A stretch of 64,000 nt of DNA from Coregonus clupeaformis (Eukaryota > Chordata > Actinopteri > Salmoniformes > Salmonidae). Within the stretch, counting starts at the first letter, position 1, and each line of letters begins with the position of its first letter. The notes below the pieces were generated by a model. That model ran no database searches and was not told the DNA's origin. It was given only the letters and a program-made list of their open reading frames with translations. Position numbers and translations under genes: made by a program. The stretch is from positions 62,001 through 126,000 of the forward strand of contig NW_025534081.1 in NCBI RefSeq assembly GCF_020615455.1, given 5' to 3'. Positions 22,851 to 35,618 of this stretch are shown here, in pieces.

Positions 22851-25800
22851 GTAGTAGGGGTCCAGGAGTACCTGTGATAATATGTGTGTAGTAGGGGTCC
22901 AGGAGTACCTGTGATACTATGTGTGTAGTAGGGGTCCAGGAGTACCTGTGATAATATGTGTGTAGTAGGGTCCAGGAGTACCTGTGATAATATGTGTGTA
23001 GTAGGGGTCCAGGAGTACCTGTGATACTATGTGTGTAGTAGGGTCCAGGAGTACCTGTGATAATATGTGTGTAGTAGGGGTCCAGGAGTACCTGTGATAC
23101 TATGTGTGTAGTAGGGGTCCAGGAGTACCTGTGATACTATGTGTGTAGTAGGGGTCCAGGAGTACCTGTGATAATATGTGTGTAGTAGGGTCCAGGAGTA
23201 CCTGTGATACTATGTGTGTAGTAGGGGTCCAGGAGTACCTGTGATACTATGTGTGTAGTAGGGGTCCAGGAGTACCTGTGATACTATGTGTGTAGTAGGG
23301 GTCCAGGAGTACCTGTGATACTATGTGTGTAGTAGGGTCCAGGAGTACCTGTGATACTATGTGTGTAGTAGGGGTCCAGGAGTACCTGTGATACTATGTG
23401 TGTAGTAGGGTCCAGGAGTACCTGTGATACTATGTGTGTAGTAGGGGTCCAGGAGTACCTGTGATACTATGTGTGTAGTAGGGTCCAGGAGTACCTGTGA
23501 TAATATGTGTGTAGTAGGGGTCCAGGAGTACCTGTGATACTATGTGTGTAGTAGGGGTCCAGGAGTACCTGTGATAATATGTGTGTAGTAGGTGTCCAGG
23601 AGTACCTGTGATACTATGTGTGTAGTAGGGGTCCAGGAGTACCTGTGATACTATGTGTGTAGTAGGGGTCCAGGAGTACCTGTGATACTATGTGTGTAGT
23701 AGGGTCCAGGAGTACCTGTGATACTATGTGTGTAGTAGGGGTCCAGGAGTACCTGTGATACTATGTGTGTAGTAGGGGTCCAGGAGTACCTGTGATAATA
23801 TGTGTGTAGTAGGGTCCAGGAGTACCTGTGATACTATGTGTGTAGTAGGGTCCAGGAGTACCTGTGATAATATGTGTGTAGTAGGGTCCAGGAGTACCTG
23901 TGATACTATGTGTGTAGTAGGGGTCCAGGAGTACCTGTGATACTATGTGTGTAGTAGGGTCCAGGAGTACCTGTGATACTATGTGTGTAGTAGGGGTCCA
24001 GGAGTACCTGTGATACTATGTGTGTAGTAGGGTCCAGGAGTACCTGTGATAATATGTGTGTAGTAGGGTCCAGGAGTACCTGTGATACTATGTGTGTAGT
24101 AGGGTCCAGGAGTACCTGTGATAATATGTGTGTAGTAGGGGTCCAGGAGTACCTGTGATAATATGTGTGTAGTAGGGGTCCAGGAGTACCTGTGATACTA
24201 TGTGTGTAGTAGGGGTCCAGGAGTACCTGTGATACTATGTGTGTAGTAGGGTCCAGGAGTACCTGTGATACTATGTGTGTAGTAGGGTCCAGGAGTACCT
24301 GTGATACTATGTGTGTAGTAGGGTCCAGGAGTACCTGTGATACTATGTGTGTAGTAGGGGTCCAGGAGTACCTGTGATACTATGTGTGTAGTAGGGGTCC
24401 AGGAGTACCTGTGATACTATGTGTGTAGTAGGGGTCCAGGAGTACCTGTGATAATATGTGTGTAGTAGGGGTCCAGGAGTACCTGTGATACTATGTGTGT
24501 AGTAGGGTCCAGGAGTACCTGTGATACTATGTGTGTAGTAGGGGTCCAGGAGTACCTGTGATACTATGTGTGTAGTAGGGGTCCAGGAGTACCTGTGATA
24601 CTATGTGTGTAGTAGGGTCCAGGAGTACCTGTGATAATATGTGTGTAGTAGGGTCCAGGAGTACCTGTGATACTATGTGTGTAGTAGGGGTCCAGGAGTA
24701 CCTGTGATACTATGTGTGTAGTAGGGTCCAGGAGTACCTGTGATAATATGTGTGTAGTAGGGTCCAGGAGTACCTGTGATACTATGTGTGTAGTAGGGGT
24801 CCAGGAGTACCTGTGATACTATGTGTGTAGTAGGGTCCAGGAGTACCTGTGATACTATGTGTGTAGTAGGGGTCCAGGAGTACCTGTGATACTATGTGTG
24901 TAGTAGGGTCCAGGAGTACCTGTGATACTATGTGTGTAGTAGGGTCCAGGAGTACCTGTGATACTATGTGTGTAGTAGGGTCCAGGAGTACCTGTGATAC
25001 TATGTGTGTAGTAGGGGTCCAGGAGTACCTGTGATACTATGTGTGTAGTAGGGGTCCAGGAGTACCTGTGATACTATGTGTGTAGTAGGGGTCCAGGAGT
25101 ACCTGTGATAATATGTGTGTAGTAGGGGTCCAGGAGTACCTGTGATACTATGTGTGTAGTAGGGTCCAGGAGTACCTGTGATACTATGTGTGTAGTAGGG
25201 GTCCAGGAGTACCTGTGATAATATGTGTGTAGTAGGGTCCAGGAGTACCTGTGATAATATGTGTGTAGTAGGGTCCAGGAGTACCTGTGATACTATGTGT
25301 GTAGTAGGGTCCAGGAGTACCTGTGATACTATGTGTGTAGTAGGGTCCAGGAGTACCTGTGATACTATGTGTGTAGTAGGGTCCAGGAGTACCTGTGATA
25401 CTATGTGTGTAGTAGGGGTCCAGGAGTACCTGTGATAATATGTGTGTAGTAGGTGTCCAGGAGTACCTGTGATACTATGTGTGTAGTAGGGGTCCAGGAG
25501 TACCTGTGATACTATGTGTGTAGTAGGGGTCCAGGAGTACCTGTGATAATATGTGTGTAGTAGGGTCCAGGAGTACCTGTGATACTATGTGTGTAGTAGG
25601 GGTTTAGGAGTACCTGTGATAATATGTGTGTAGTAGGGGTCCAGGAGTACCTGTGATAATATGTGTGTAGTAGGGGTCCAGGAGTACCTGTGATACTATG
25701 TGTGTAGTAGGGGTCCAGGAGTACCTGTGATAATATGTGTGTAGTAGGGGTCCAGGAGTACCTGTGATACTATGTGTGTAGTAGGGTCCAGGAGTACCTG

Positions 25801-26884
25801 TGATACTATGTGTGTAGTAGGGTCCAGGAGTACCTGTGATAATATCTGTGTAGTAGGGTCCAGGAGTACCTGTGATACTATGTGTGTAGTAGGGTCCAGG
25901 AGTACCTGTGATACTATGTGTGTAGTAGGGTCCAGGAGTACCTGTGATAATATGTGTGTAGTAGGGGTCCAGGAGTACCTGTGATACTATGTGTGTAGTA
26001 GGGGTCCAGGAGTACCTGTGATACTATGTGTGTAGTAGGGGTCCAGGAGTACCTGTGATACTATGTGTGTAGTAGGGGTCCAGGAGTACCTGTGATAATA
26101 TGTGTGTAGTAGGGGTCCAGGAGTACCTGTGATACTATGTGTGTAGTAGGGTCCAGGAGTACCTGTGATACTATGTGTGTAGTAGGGGTCCAGGAGTACC
26201 TGTGATAATATGTGTGTAGTAGGGTCCAGGAGTACCTGTGATAATATGTGTGTAGTAGGGTCCAGGAGTACCTGTGATACGATGTGTGTAGTAGGGTCCA
26301 GGAGTACCTGTGATACTATGTGTGTAGTAGGGTCCAGGAGTACCTGTGATACTATGTGTGTAGTAGGGTCCAGGAGTACCTGTGATACTATGTGTGTAGT
26401 AGGGGTCCAGGAGTACCTGTGATAATATGTGTGTAGTAGGTGTCCAGGAGTACCTGTGATACTATGTGTGTAGTAGGGGTCCAGGAGTACCTGTGATAAT
26501 ATGTGTGTAGTAGGTGTCCAGGAGTACCTGTGATACTATGTGTGTAGTAGGGGTCCAGGAGTACCTGTGATACTATGTGTGTAGTAGGGGTCCAGGAGTA
26601 CCTGTGATACTATGTGTGTAGTAGGGTCCAGGAGTACCTGTGATAATATGTGTGTAGTAGGGTCCAGGAGTACCTGTGATACTATGTGTGTAGTAGGGGT
26701 CCAGGAGTACTTGTGATACTATGTGTGTAGTAGGGGTCCAGGAGTACTTGTGATACTATGTGTGTAGTAGGGGTCCAGGAGTACCTGTGATACTATGTGT
26801 GTAGTAGGTGTCCAAGAGTACTTGTGATACTATGTGTGTAGTAGGGTCCAGGAGTACCTGTGATACTATGTGTGTAGTAGGGGT
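22851..26884. repeat. 4-kb minisatellite of 36/37-bp units, about 110 copies
   Basis: The unit is AGTAGGGGTCCAGGAGTACC followed by TGTGATACTATGTGTGT (37 bp); a common form has GGG for GGGG (36 bp). A second variable site is ATACTATG versus ATAATATG. Rarer variants are AGGTGTCC (for example 25,450, 26,440, 26,513) and GGTTTAGG (25,601). Runs of 36-bp units stay in frame and give 70-codon open frames that are artefacts. Variant order shows block duplication inside the array. Confidence 0.97.
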
Positions 26885-26900
26885 CTGCAGAGGTGCAGTG

Positions 26901-26903
<3 letters not shown>

Positions 26904-26955
<52 letters not shown>
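26904..26955. repeat. (CA)n microsatellite
   Basis: About 26 CA units, 20 bp beyond the end of the giant minisatellite. Confidence 0.95.
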
Positions 26956-26957
<2 letters not shown>

Positions 26958-27247
26958 AAAACCAATGTGCCCTGTTACTGGCTGAAAGTAATAGGTCCAT
27001 TATTCTCCCACGCAGCACTCTTTACACCCCATGAATAGTGTATAAACCCTGCCATGCATCCGGTCCTAGGGGTACACACTGCCGGGAGGGGGGGGCTCAA
27101 ATAGATCTCTGCCTTTTATTCCTAGATAAAACAGTTCTCATATGCAAGCACACGCTAGAATACAAACACAAACACACACACATACACACACTTTCATGAC
27201 CATATTCATACACAAAAGACACACACACACTCATTACCAAATACATA

Positions 27248-27919
27248 CAGTGGGGTCCGGAATTATTGACACCGTTGAAAAAGATGAGCAATAAAGACTG
27301 TATAAAATAATTAAAATACTGAGCTATATTGTATGCAAAAATAAAAGGGGAATTATATTATTATATAGTAATACAATTGCTCAGAGAAAGAGATTTTGTT
27401 TAACAAGTAATATTTATATTTTTGTCAAAAAGTTGGGGGTCAACATTATTGACACCCCTAAGGATTCTTATAAATAAAGTAATCAAAAGTTTAGTATTTG
27501 GTCCCATATTTATAGCACGCAATGACTACATCAAGCTTGTGACTCTACAAACTTGTTGAATGCATTTGCTTTTCGTTTTGGTTGTGTTTCAGATTATTTT
27601 GGGCCCAACAGAATATATAGTAAATAATGTATTGTGCCATTTGAGTCACTTTTATTGTAAATAGGAATAGAATATGTTTCTAAACACTTCTACATTAATA
27701 TGGATCCTACCATGATTACGGATAACCCTGAATGAATCGTGAATAATGATGAGTGAGAAAGTTAGAGAGGGTCATAGATCAAACCACCAAGACATGCTAA
27801 CCTCCCCTGTTATTTGGTAAAGGTGAAAGGTTAGAACGTCTTGAGGGTATGATCTTTGACCCTCTGTAACTTTCTCACTCATCATTATTCAAGGGTGTCA
27901 ATCATTTCGGAGCCCACTG
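27248..27919. mobile_element. Internally deleted Tc1/mariner-like element (MITE-like)
   Basis: The left end CAGTGGGGTCCGGAATTATT and the inverted right end (complement CAGTGGGCTCCGAAATGATT) are imperfect inverted repeats, both followed inward by GACACC and flanked by TA (27,246-27,247 and 27,920-27,921). The 672-bp body encodes no transposase. A second inverted pair (27,741-27,782 with 27,850-27,890, sharing AATAATGATGAGTGAGAAAG) lies near the right end. Confidence 0.85.
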
Positions 27920-28010
27920 TACATACATACAAACTCAGCCTAAACAACCCACTGTTTGCGCTTACTCTCCATAGTGTATTCAAAGCATCAGACCACTCAA
28001 TGTCTAAACA

Positions 28011-28215
28011 CAGGAGAGGACTGTGGTCCTGGATGGAGTTTCACCTTAACAAACATAGACACAAGGCTAACAGGAGAGGACTGTGGTCCTGGATGGAGTT
28101 TCACCTTAACAAACATAGACACAAGGCTAACAGGAGAGGACTGTGGTCCTGGATGGAGTTTCACCTTAACAAACATAGACACAAGGCTAACAGGAGAGGA
28201 CTGTGGTCCTGGATG
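28011..28215. repeat. 60-bp tandem repeat, 3.4 copies
   Basis: Three identical 60-bp units beginning CAGGAGAGGACTGTGGTCCT, then a partial fourth. The period is a multiple of three, so it stays open in several frames; no coding context supports a gene. Confidence 0.95.
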
Positions 28216-28255
28216 CACCACTATCTCTCCCTGGCATCAGAGGCATGTCCATTAA

Positions 28256-28291
28256 GGTGTGTATGTGTGTGTGTGTGTACGCGTGTGGGTG

Positions 28292-28373
<82 letters not shown>
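28256..28373. repeat. (GT)n then (GA)n microsatellite
   Basis: An imperfect then perfect GT tract passes directly into about 16 GA units. Confidence 0.95.
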
Positions 28374-28375
<2 letters not shown>

Positions 28376-28671
28376 GCACAGAGAAAGAGGTGAGGATTTA
28401 CACACAGATTTCACCTCAGTGATTGCTTTCATTGTGTTCTGTTAGAACGTCAGCTGGATCATGGGTAGTGAGTACAAGGTTTCATCAGACTTATTGATCT
28501 GAACATAATCAGAATGGGACAAAGAATAGGACTTGATTGCAGCTGATGTGCAATAGATTAGTGGGTTTTGGGGCTGCAGAGACACTGGCATGGTGTTACA
28601 GGAAGCCAACAGAGACTGGTGCTGTGGGATCTCAATGTGATAAAGAGAAGTGCTGTCCCACGTCGCTAGTC

Positions 28672-29042
<371 letters not shown>

Positions 29043-29342
29043 CGTCTCTCTCTCTGTCTTGTTTGTGGTGTAGTAAAATACCCTTTGTTGTTCTCCACAG
29101 TATAAATAATTTACAGGCTTTGCATACATTTGTGTAATCTCCTTCATGGGGGCAGAGCTGCCCGTCTGATTCTTTAGATACCCAGGACATCCACACGGAC
29201 ACAGAATCACACACACACGCATGAAGAATCATACACATGCACATGCACACACAGAAACACACACAGAGAATCACACACAGCTGTCCAAGCTAAAACTGTT
29301 ATGAAAATATGGATTGGTTTATCATACACACGCACCACGCTT

Positions 29343-29872
29343 ACACACCCTACACACCTTACACACCCTACACACACTACACACTTTACACACCCTACAC
29401 ACACTACACACCTTACTCACCTTACACACACTACACACCCTACACACTTTACACACCTTACACACACTACACACCCTACACACTTTACACACCTTACACA
29501 CCCTACACACCCTACACACCTTACAAACTTTACACACCCTACAACCCTACACACTTTACACACCTTACACACTTTACACACCCTACACACCCTACACACC
29601 TTACACACCCTACACATCCTACACACCTTACACACCCTACACACGACTACACACCTTACACACTTTACACACCCTACACACCCTACACACCTTACACACC
29701 CTACATACGACTACACACCTTACACACTTTACACACCCTACACACCTTACTCACCTTACACACACTACACACCCTACACACTTTACACACCTTACACACC
29801 CTACACACGACTACACACCTTACACACTTTACACACCCTACACACCCTACACACCTTACACACCCTACACAG
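29343..29872. repeat. 9-bp minisatellite (ACACACCYT-like), about 58 units
   Basis: TTACACACC and CTACACACC units alternate with ACTTTACAC variants. A longer block with CGACTACACACCTTACAC recurs at about 29,644, 29,708 and 29,808. It is open in all plus frames but noncoding. Confidence 0.93.
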
Positions 29873-30013
29873 TGGTAAAAATAGGTGGGTAAACTTTGAT
29901 TGCCAGTCGCAGTGAAAAAAGTAACTCTCCCAAAACGTTCAATGCATTTTTTTGCAAACTGCATTTACTTGCGTTTACCCTTCACTACACCACTGCTACA
30001 CATGCCTACATAA

Positions 30014-30047
<34 letters not shown>
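30014..30047. repeat. (CAGA)n microsatellite
   Basis: Eight CAGA units. Confidence 0.92.
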
Positions 30048-30048
<1 letters not shown>

Positions 30049-30286
30049 CACACAAATCATGAACATGAACTCAATAAACTCGCCATTCAACACACACACC
30101 TTACACACTCATCAGCATTTGTCAGGTCTAGTCCGATGGAGGGAGTGAGAGCCTCTTGTCTCTGTCTCGATGCTGTGACTAGTTTGCTATAAGACAGTAA
30201 ATAATTGATCCACAGAAGGCGACTGACTGTGAAACCTGGTGACAGCAGATAAAACATAGAGAGAATGACCAGGCAGAAGTCAGACT

Positions 30287-31330
<1,044 letters not shown>

Positions 31331-31517
31331 AGAGAGAGCTAGAGAGCTAGTAAGCATGCATGCATATCACATGTGGACAGCCCTTTGCATGCTAATAATG
31401 TAAATCCCTTAGTTGATCCATCTCTTGGTCTCTATCTGTCTGTTAAAACTATCGTTGTCTCTCCTGTATTCATAAAACATTATGCATATCATTTCCAGCA
31501 TTCTCTGCTCATAAGGC

Positions 31518-31736
31518 ACTATTCAGCAGGTATTCACAATTCAGCAGGTATTTACTATTCAGCAGGTATTCACTATTGAGCAGGTATTCACTATTTGGCA
31601 GGTATTCACTATTCAGCAGGTATTCACTATTCAGCAGGTATTCACTATTCAGCAGGTATTCACTATTCGGCAGGTATTCACTATTCGGCAGGTATTCACT
31701 ATTCAGCAGGTATTCACTATTCAGCAGGTATTCACA
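31518..31736. repeat. 18-bp minisatellite, 12 copies
   Basis: CAGCAGGTATTCACTATT in tandem with TTGAG and TTGGC/TTCGG variants. Confidence 0.94.
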
Positions 31737-32671
31737 GGAAATGGTAGTCAAACGTTTTTTATTCCCTTTTTAGAGTTTCCTTCCTCTCTTTATTGTGGTG
31801 TTTTCTGTCTCTCCATCCCTCTGTTTTCTCTGGGAGTGAGTGTCAGTGTAAGTGCATTCCCCTCTGTCTGTCTGGCCCACTGACCTGTAGGGTTAATACA
31901 TTCATCCCATCATTACTCCTCTGTCTCATATTGCTCCAGCTCCCAGCCTGCTGACCTCAACACTTCAACACAGTAAATAAGCACTGAGCCACACACGCAA
32001 CACGACATGCACACCGTTGCATCAACATATTACACACACACAGACACACACACACGGCATACACACTCTTGCATGAACATACTACACACACACACACACA
32101 GCATACACACTCTCGTACTAACAGACCGCACACACATACAGACACATACACACACACACAAACGTGCCTGCACACTGGAGTGCGTACAGTCGTGGTCAAA
32201 AGTTTTGAGAATGACACAAATACTAATTTTCACAAAGTCTGCTGCCTCAGTTTTGATGATGGCAATTTGCATATACTTCAGAATGTCATGAAGAGTGATC
32301 AGATGAATTGAAATTAATTACAAAGTCCCTCTTTGCCATGAACTTAATCCCAAAAAAACATGTCCACTGCATTTCAGCCCTGCCACAAAAGGACCAGCTG
32401 ACATCATGTCAGTGATTCTCTCGTTAACACAGGTGAGAGTGTTGACGAGGACAAGGCTGGAGATCACTCTGTCACGCTGATTGAGTTAGAATAACAGACT
32501 GGAAGCTTTAAAAGGAGGGTGGTGCTTGAAATCATTGTTCTTCCTCTGTTTACCATGGTTACCTGCAAGGAAACACGTGCCATCATCATTGCTTTGCACA
32601 AAAAGGGCTTCACAGGCAAGGATATTGCTGCTAGTAAGATTGCACCTAAATCAACCATTTATCGGATCATC

Positions 32672-32686
32672 AAGAACTTCAAGGAG
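32672..32686. repeat. Left 15-bp target-site duplication
   Basis: AAGAACTTCAAGGAG, repeated exactly at 40,202-40,216. Confidence 0.93.
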
Positions 32687-32837
32687 TTCACTAGTTTACT
32701 CCAATTGGGGAAGGGGTGGTGGGGTTGGAAAGTACTGAAGGGAAATATAATTTAAAAAAGGATATGTGTGTGTGTATGGATGGATGTATGTATATATGTA
32801 TGTATGTATATATGTATGCACTCACACCTGCCTGCAC

Positions 32838-33140
32838 CACTGAGTGGCGCAGTGGTCTAAGGCACTGCATCGCAGTGCTAACTGTGCCACTAGAGATCCT
32901 GGTTCGAATCCAGGCTCTGTCGCAGCCGGCCGCGACCGGGAGACTCATGGGCGGCGCACAATTGGTCCAGGGTAGGGGAGGGAATGGCCAGCAGGGATGT
33001 AGCTCAGTTGATAGAGCATGGCGTTTGCAACGCCAGGGTTGTGGGTTCGATTCCCACGGGGGCCAGTATAAAAAAAAAAATGTATTCACTAACTGTAAGT
33101 CGCTCTGGATAAGAGCGTCTGCTAAATGACTAAAATGTAT
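32838..33140 (+). mobile_element. Dimeric SINE with two tRNA-like heads
   Basis: Head 1 (32,841-32,925): GAGTGGCGCAGTGGTCTAAG box A and GGTTCGAATCC box B. A linker with CCGGCCGCGACCGGGAGACT leads to head 2 (32,995-33,065): TGTAGCTCAGTTGATAGAGC box A and GGTTCGATTCC box B. It ends with the AAGTCGCTCTGG / GCTAAATGAC tail. Both B boxes are canonical for pol III. Confidence 0.87.
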
Positions 33141-33366
33141 GTGTGTTTATACAGTGAGGGAACAAAGTATTTGATTCCCTGCTGATTTTGTACGTTTGCC
33201 CACTAACAAAGAAATGATCAGTCTATAATTTTAATGGTAGGTTTATTTGAACAGTGAGAGACAGAATAACAACAAAAAATCCAGAAAAACGCATGTCAAA
33301 AATGTTATAAATGTATTTGCATTTTAATGAGGGAAATAACTATTTGACCCCTCTGCAAAACATGAC

Positions 33367-34390
33367 TTAGTACTTGGTGGCAAAACCCTTGTTGGCAATC
33401 ACAGAGGTCAGACGTTTCTTGTAGTTGGCCACCAGGTTTGCACACATCTCAGGAGGGATTTTGTCCCACTCCTCTTTGCAGATCTTCTCCAAGTCATTAA
33501 GGTTTCGAGGCTGACGTTTGGCAACTCGAACCTTCAGCTCCCTCCACAGATTTTCTATGGGATTAAGGTCTGGAGACTGGCTAGGCCACTCCAGGACCTT
33601 AATGTGCTTTTTCTTGAGCCACTCCTTTGTTGCCTTGGCCGTGTGTTTTGGGTCATTGTCATGCTGGACTACCCATCCACGACCCATTTTCAATGCCCTG
33701 GCTGAGGGAAGGAGGTTCTCACCCAAGATTTGACGGTACATGGCCCCGTCCATCGTCCCTTTGATGCAGTGAAGTTGTCCTGTCCCCTTAGCAGAAAAAC
33801 ACCCCCAAAGCATAATGTTTCCACCTCCATGTTTGACGGTGGGGATGGTGTTCTTGGGGTCATAGGCAGCATTCCTCCTCCTCCAAACACGGCGAGTTGA
33901 GTTGATGCCAAAGAGCTCCATTTTGGTCTCATCTGACCACAACACTTTCACCCAGTTCTCCTCTGAATCATTCAGATGTTCATTGGCAAACTTCAGACGG
34001 GCATGTATATGTGCTTTCTTGAGCAGGGGGACCTTGCGGGCGCTGCAGGATTTCAGTCCTTCACGGCGTAATGTGTTACCAATTGTTTTCTTGGTGACTA
34101 TGGTCCCAGCTGCCTTGAGATCATTGACAAGATCCTCCCCTGTAGTTCTGGGCTGATTCCTCACCGTTCTCATGATCATTGCAACTCCACGAGGTGAGGT
34201 CTTGCATGGAGCCCCAGGCCTCGGGGAGATTGACAGTTCTTTTGTGTTTCTTCCATTTGCGAATAATCGCACCAACTGTTGTCACCTTCTCACCAAGCTG
34301 CTTGGCGATGGTCTTGTAGCCCATTCCAGCCTTGTGTAGGTCTACAATCTTGTCCCTGACATCCTTGGAGAGCTCTTTGGTCTTGGCCAT
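33367..34390 (-). pseudogene. Tc1-B transposase, single frameshift
   Basis: ATG at 34,390 opens MAKTKELSKDVRDKIVDL, a helix-turn-helix DNA-binding domain. A one-base insertion in the GGGG/CCCC tract near 34,214-34,226 shifts the frame at about residue 60. The rest continues in frame to 33,367 with the second HTH (TIVTKKTIGNTLRREGL), VLWSDETKMELFG (Asp 1), VQHDNDPKHTAKA (Asp 2) and SPDLNPIENLW (Glu). Counting from the first Asp of DND gives DD34E spacing. The C-terminus (NKGFATKY) is intact. It acts as a cut-and-paste transposase when intact; apart from the one shift this copy looks complete. Confidence 0.93.
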
Positions 34391-34432
34391 GGTGGAGAGT
34401 TTGGAATCTGATTGATTGATTGCTTCTGTGGA

Positions 34433-34529
34433 CAGGTGTCTTTTATACAGGTAACAAGCTGAGATTAGGAGCACTCCCTTTAAGAGTGTGCTCCTAATCT
34501 CAGCTTGTTGGCTGTATAAAAGACACCTG
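34433..34529. other. Long hairpin in the Tc1-B leader
   Basis: CAGGTGTCTTTTATACAG and CAAGCTGAGATTAGGAGCAC are mirrored as inverted copies around a ~10-nt loop (CCCTTTAAG). The near-perfect ~45-bp stem lies between the terminal repeat and the transposase start and would fold in both DNA and mRNA. Confidence 0.9.
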
Positions 34530-34754
34530 GGAGCCAGAAATCTTTCTGATTGAGAGGGGGTCAAATACTTATTTCCCTCATTCAAATGCAAATCAATTTA
34601 TAACATTTTTGACATGCGTTTTTCTGGATTTTTTGGTTGTTATTCTGTCTCTCACTGTTCAAATAAACCTACCATTAAAATTATAGACTGATCATTTCTT
34701 TGTCAGTGGGCAAACGTACAAAATCAGCAGGGGATCAAATTCATTTTTCCCTCA

Positions 34755-34881
<127 letters not shown>

Positions 34882-34909
34882 CGAGAAAAAAAACATATGG
34901 GGGGATTAG

Positions 34910-35355
34910 TGTCAGAACGCTGAGTGTGGATGTGGTGCAGGGAATCAAGCGCAGGCACAAAGGTGTTCGTCAACAGTCTTTAGTAGTCAAAATGAACTCC
35001 AAACAGGAGAAAATAGCCAACCCAACCGGGAGGCAAGAGCGACTAAACGCACACACACAACAGTGCGTAAAACAAGAAAAGGCGCACGCAGTGCGGACTC
35101 TCAATAAACACAGTATGAGAGAAAAACCCCATCAACAATAAACAGCTGACAAAAACAATCACACATAACACCTGACCCAACATACGAAACTTAAATAGGA
35201 AACACAATCAAACACTAACAAGGGACAGGTGTTACAAACAGACAAAACCAAACAAACATGAAACATCGAACGGTGGTAGCTAGTACTCCGGGGACGACGA
35301 CCGCCGAAGCCTGCACGAACAAGGAGGAGGGGCAGCCTCGGCCGAAACCGTGACA
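34910..35355 (-). repeat. Gypsy-1 3' LTR
   Basis: 446 bp. It is preceded on the minus strand by a polypurine tract (AAGGGGGGGGTAC at 35,356-35,368), which identifies it as the 3' copy. Confidence 0.94.
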
Positions 35356-35618
35356 GTACCCCCCCCTTGACGCGCGGCTCCAGCCGTGCGCCGACCCCGG
35401 CCTCGGGGACGACCAGGACGACGCGGAGCAGGGCGCGTAGGATGACCCCGATGGAACTCGGTCAGTAGGGACTGGTCTAATATGTCCCTCCTCGGCACCC
35501 AGCACTGCTCCTCCGGGCCGTACCCCTCCCACTCCACGAGATATTGAAGACCCCCCATCCGGCGTCTCGAATCAAGGATGGACCTCACAGTGTACGCCGG
35601 AGCCCCCTCGATGTCCAA
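35280..35618 (-). pseudogene. Gypsy-1 integrase C-terminal chromodomain
   Basis: The frame contains YTVRSILDSRR, YLVEWEGYGPEEQCWVPRRD and ILDQSLL, a canonical chromodomain with conserved aromatic positions (Y, W, W). In chromoviruses this C-terminal module of integrase directs insertion to marked chromatin. It is separated from the integrase core by a one-base insertion near 35,617-35,623. The frame continues through the polypurine tract and about 75 nt into the LTR before its stop. Confidence 0.9.

Noticed and set aside
22851..26884. CRISPR-like direct repeat array
   Set aside because: Units are contiguous with no unique spacers, and the setting is a vertebrate genome.
29301..29915. About 200-codon Thr/His/Leu-rich frames in all plus frames
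   Set aside because: Stop-free 9-bp tandem repeat; all three frames are open, which is not a coding signature.
33000..33066. Functional tRNA gene (also considered at 11,155, 45,140, 51,425 and 63,700)
   Set aside because: Box A and box B are present, but each copy continues into the same SINE body and tail, and the cloverleaf stems do not pair well.
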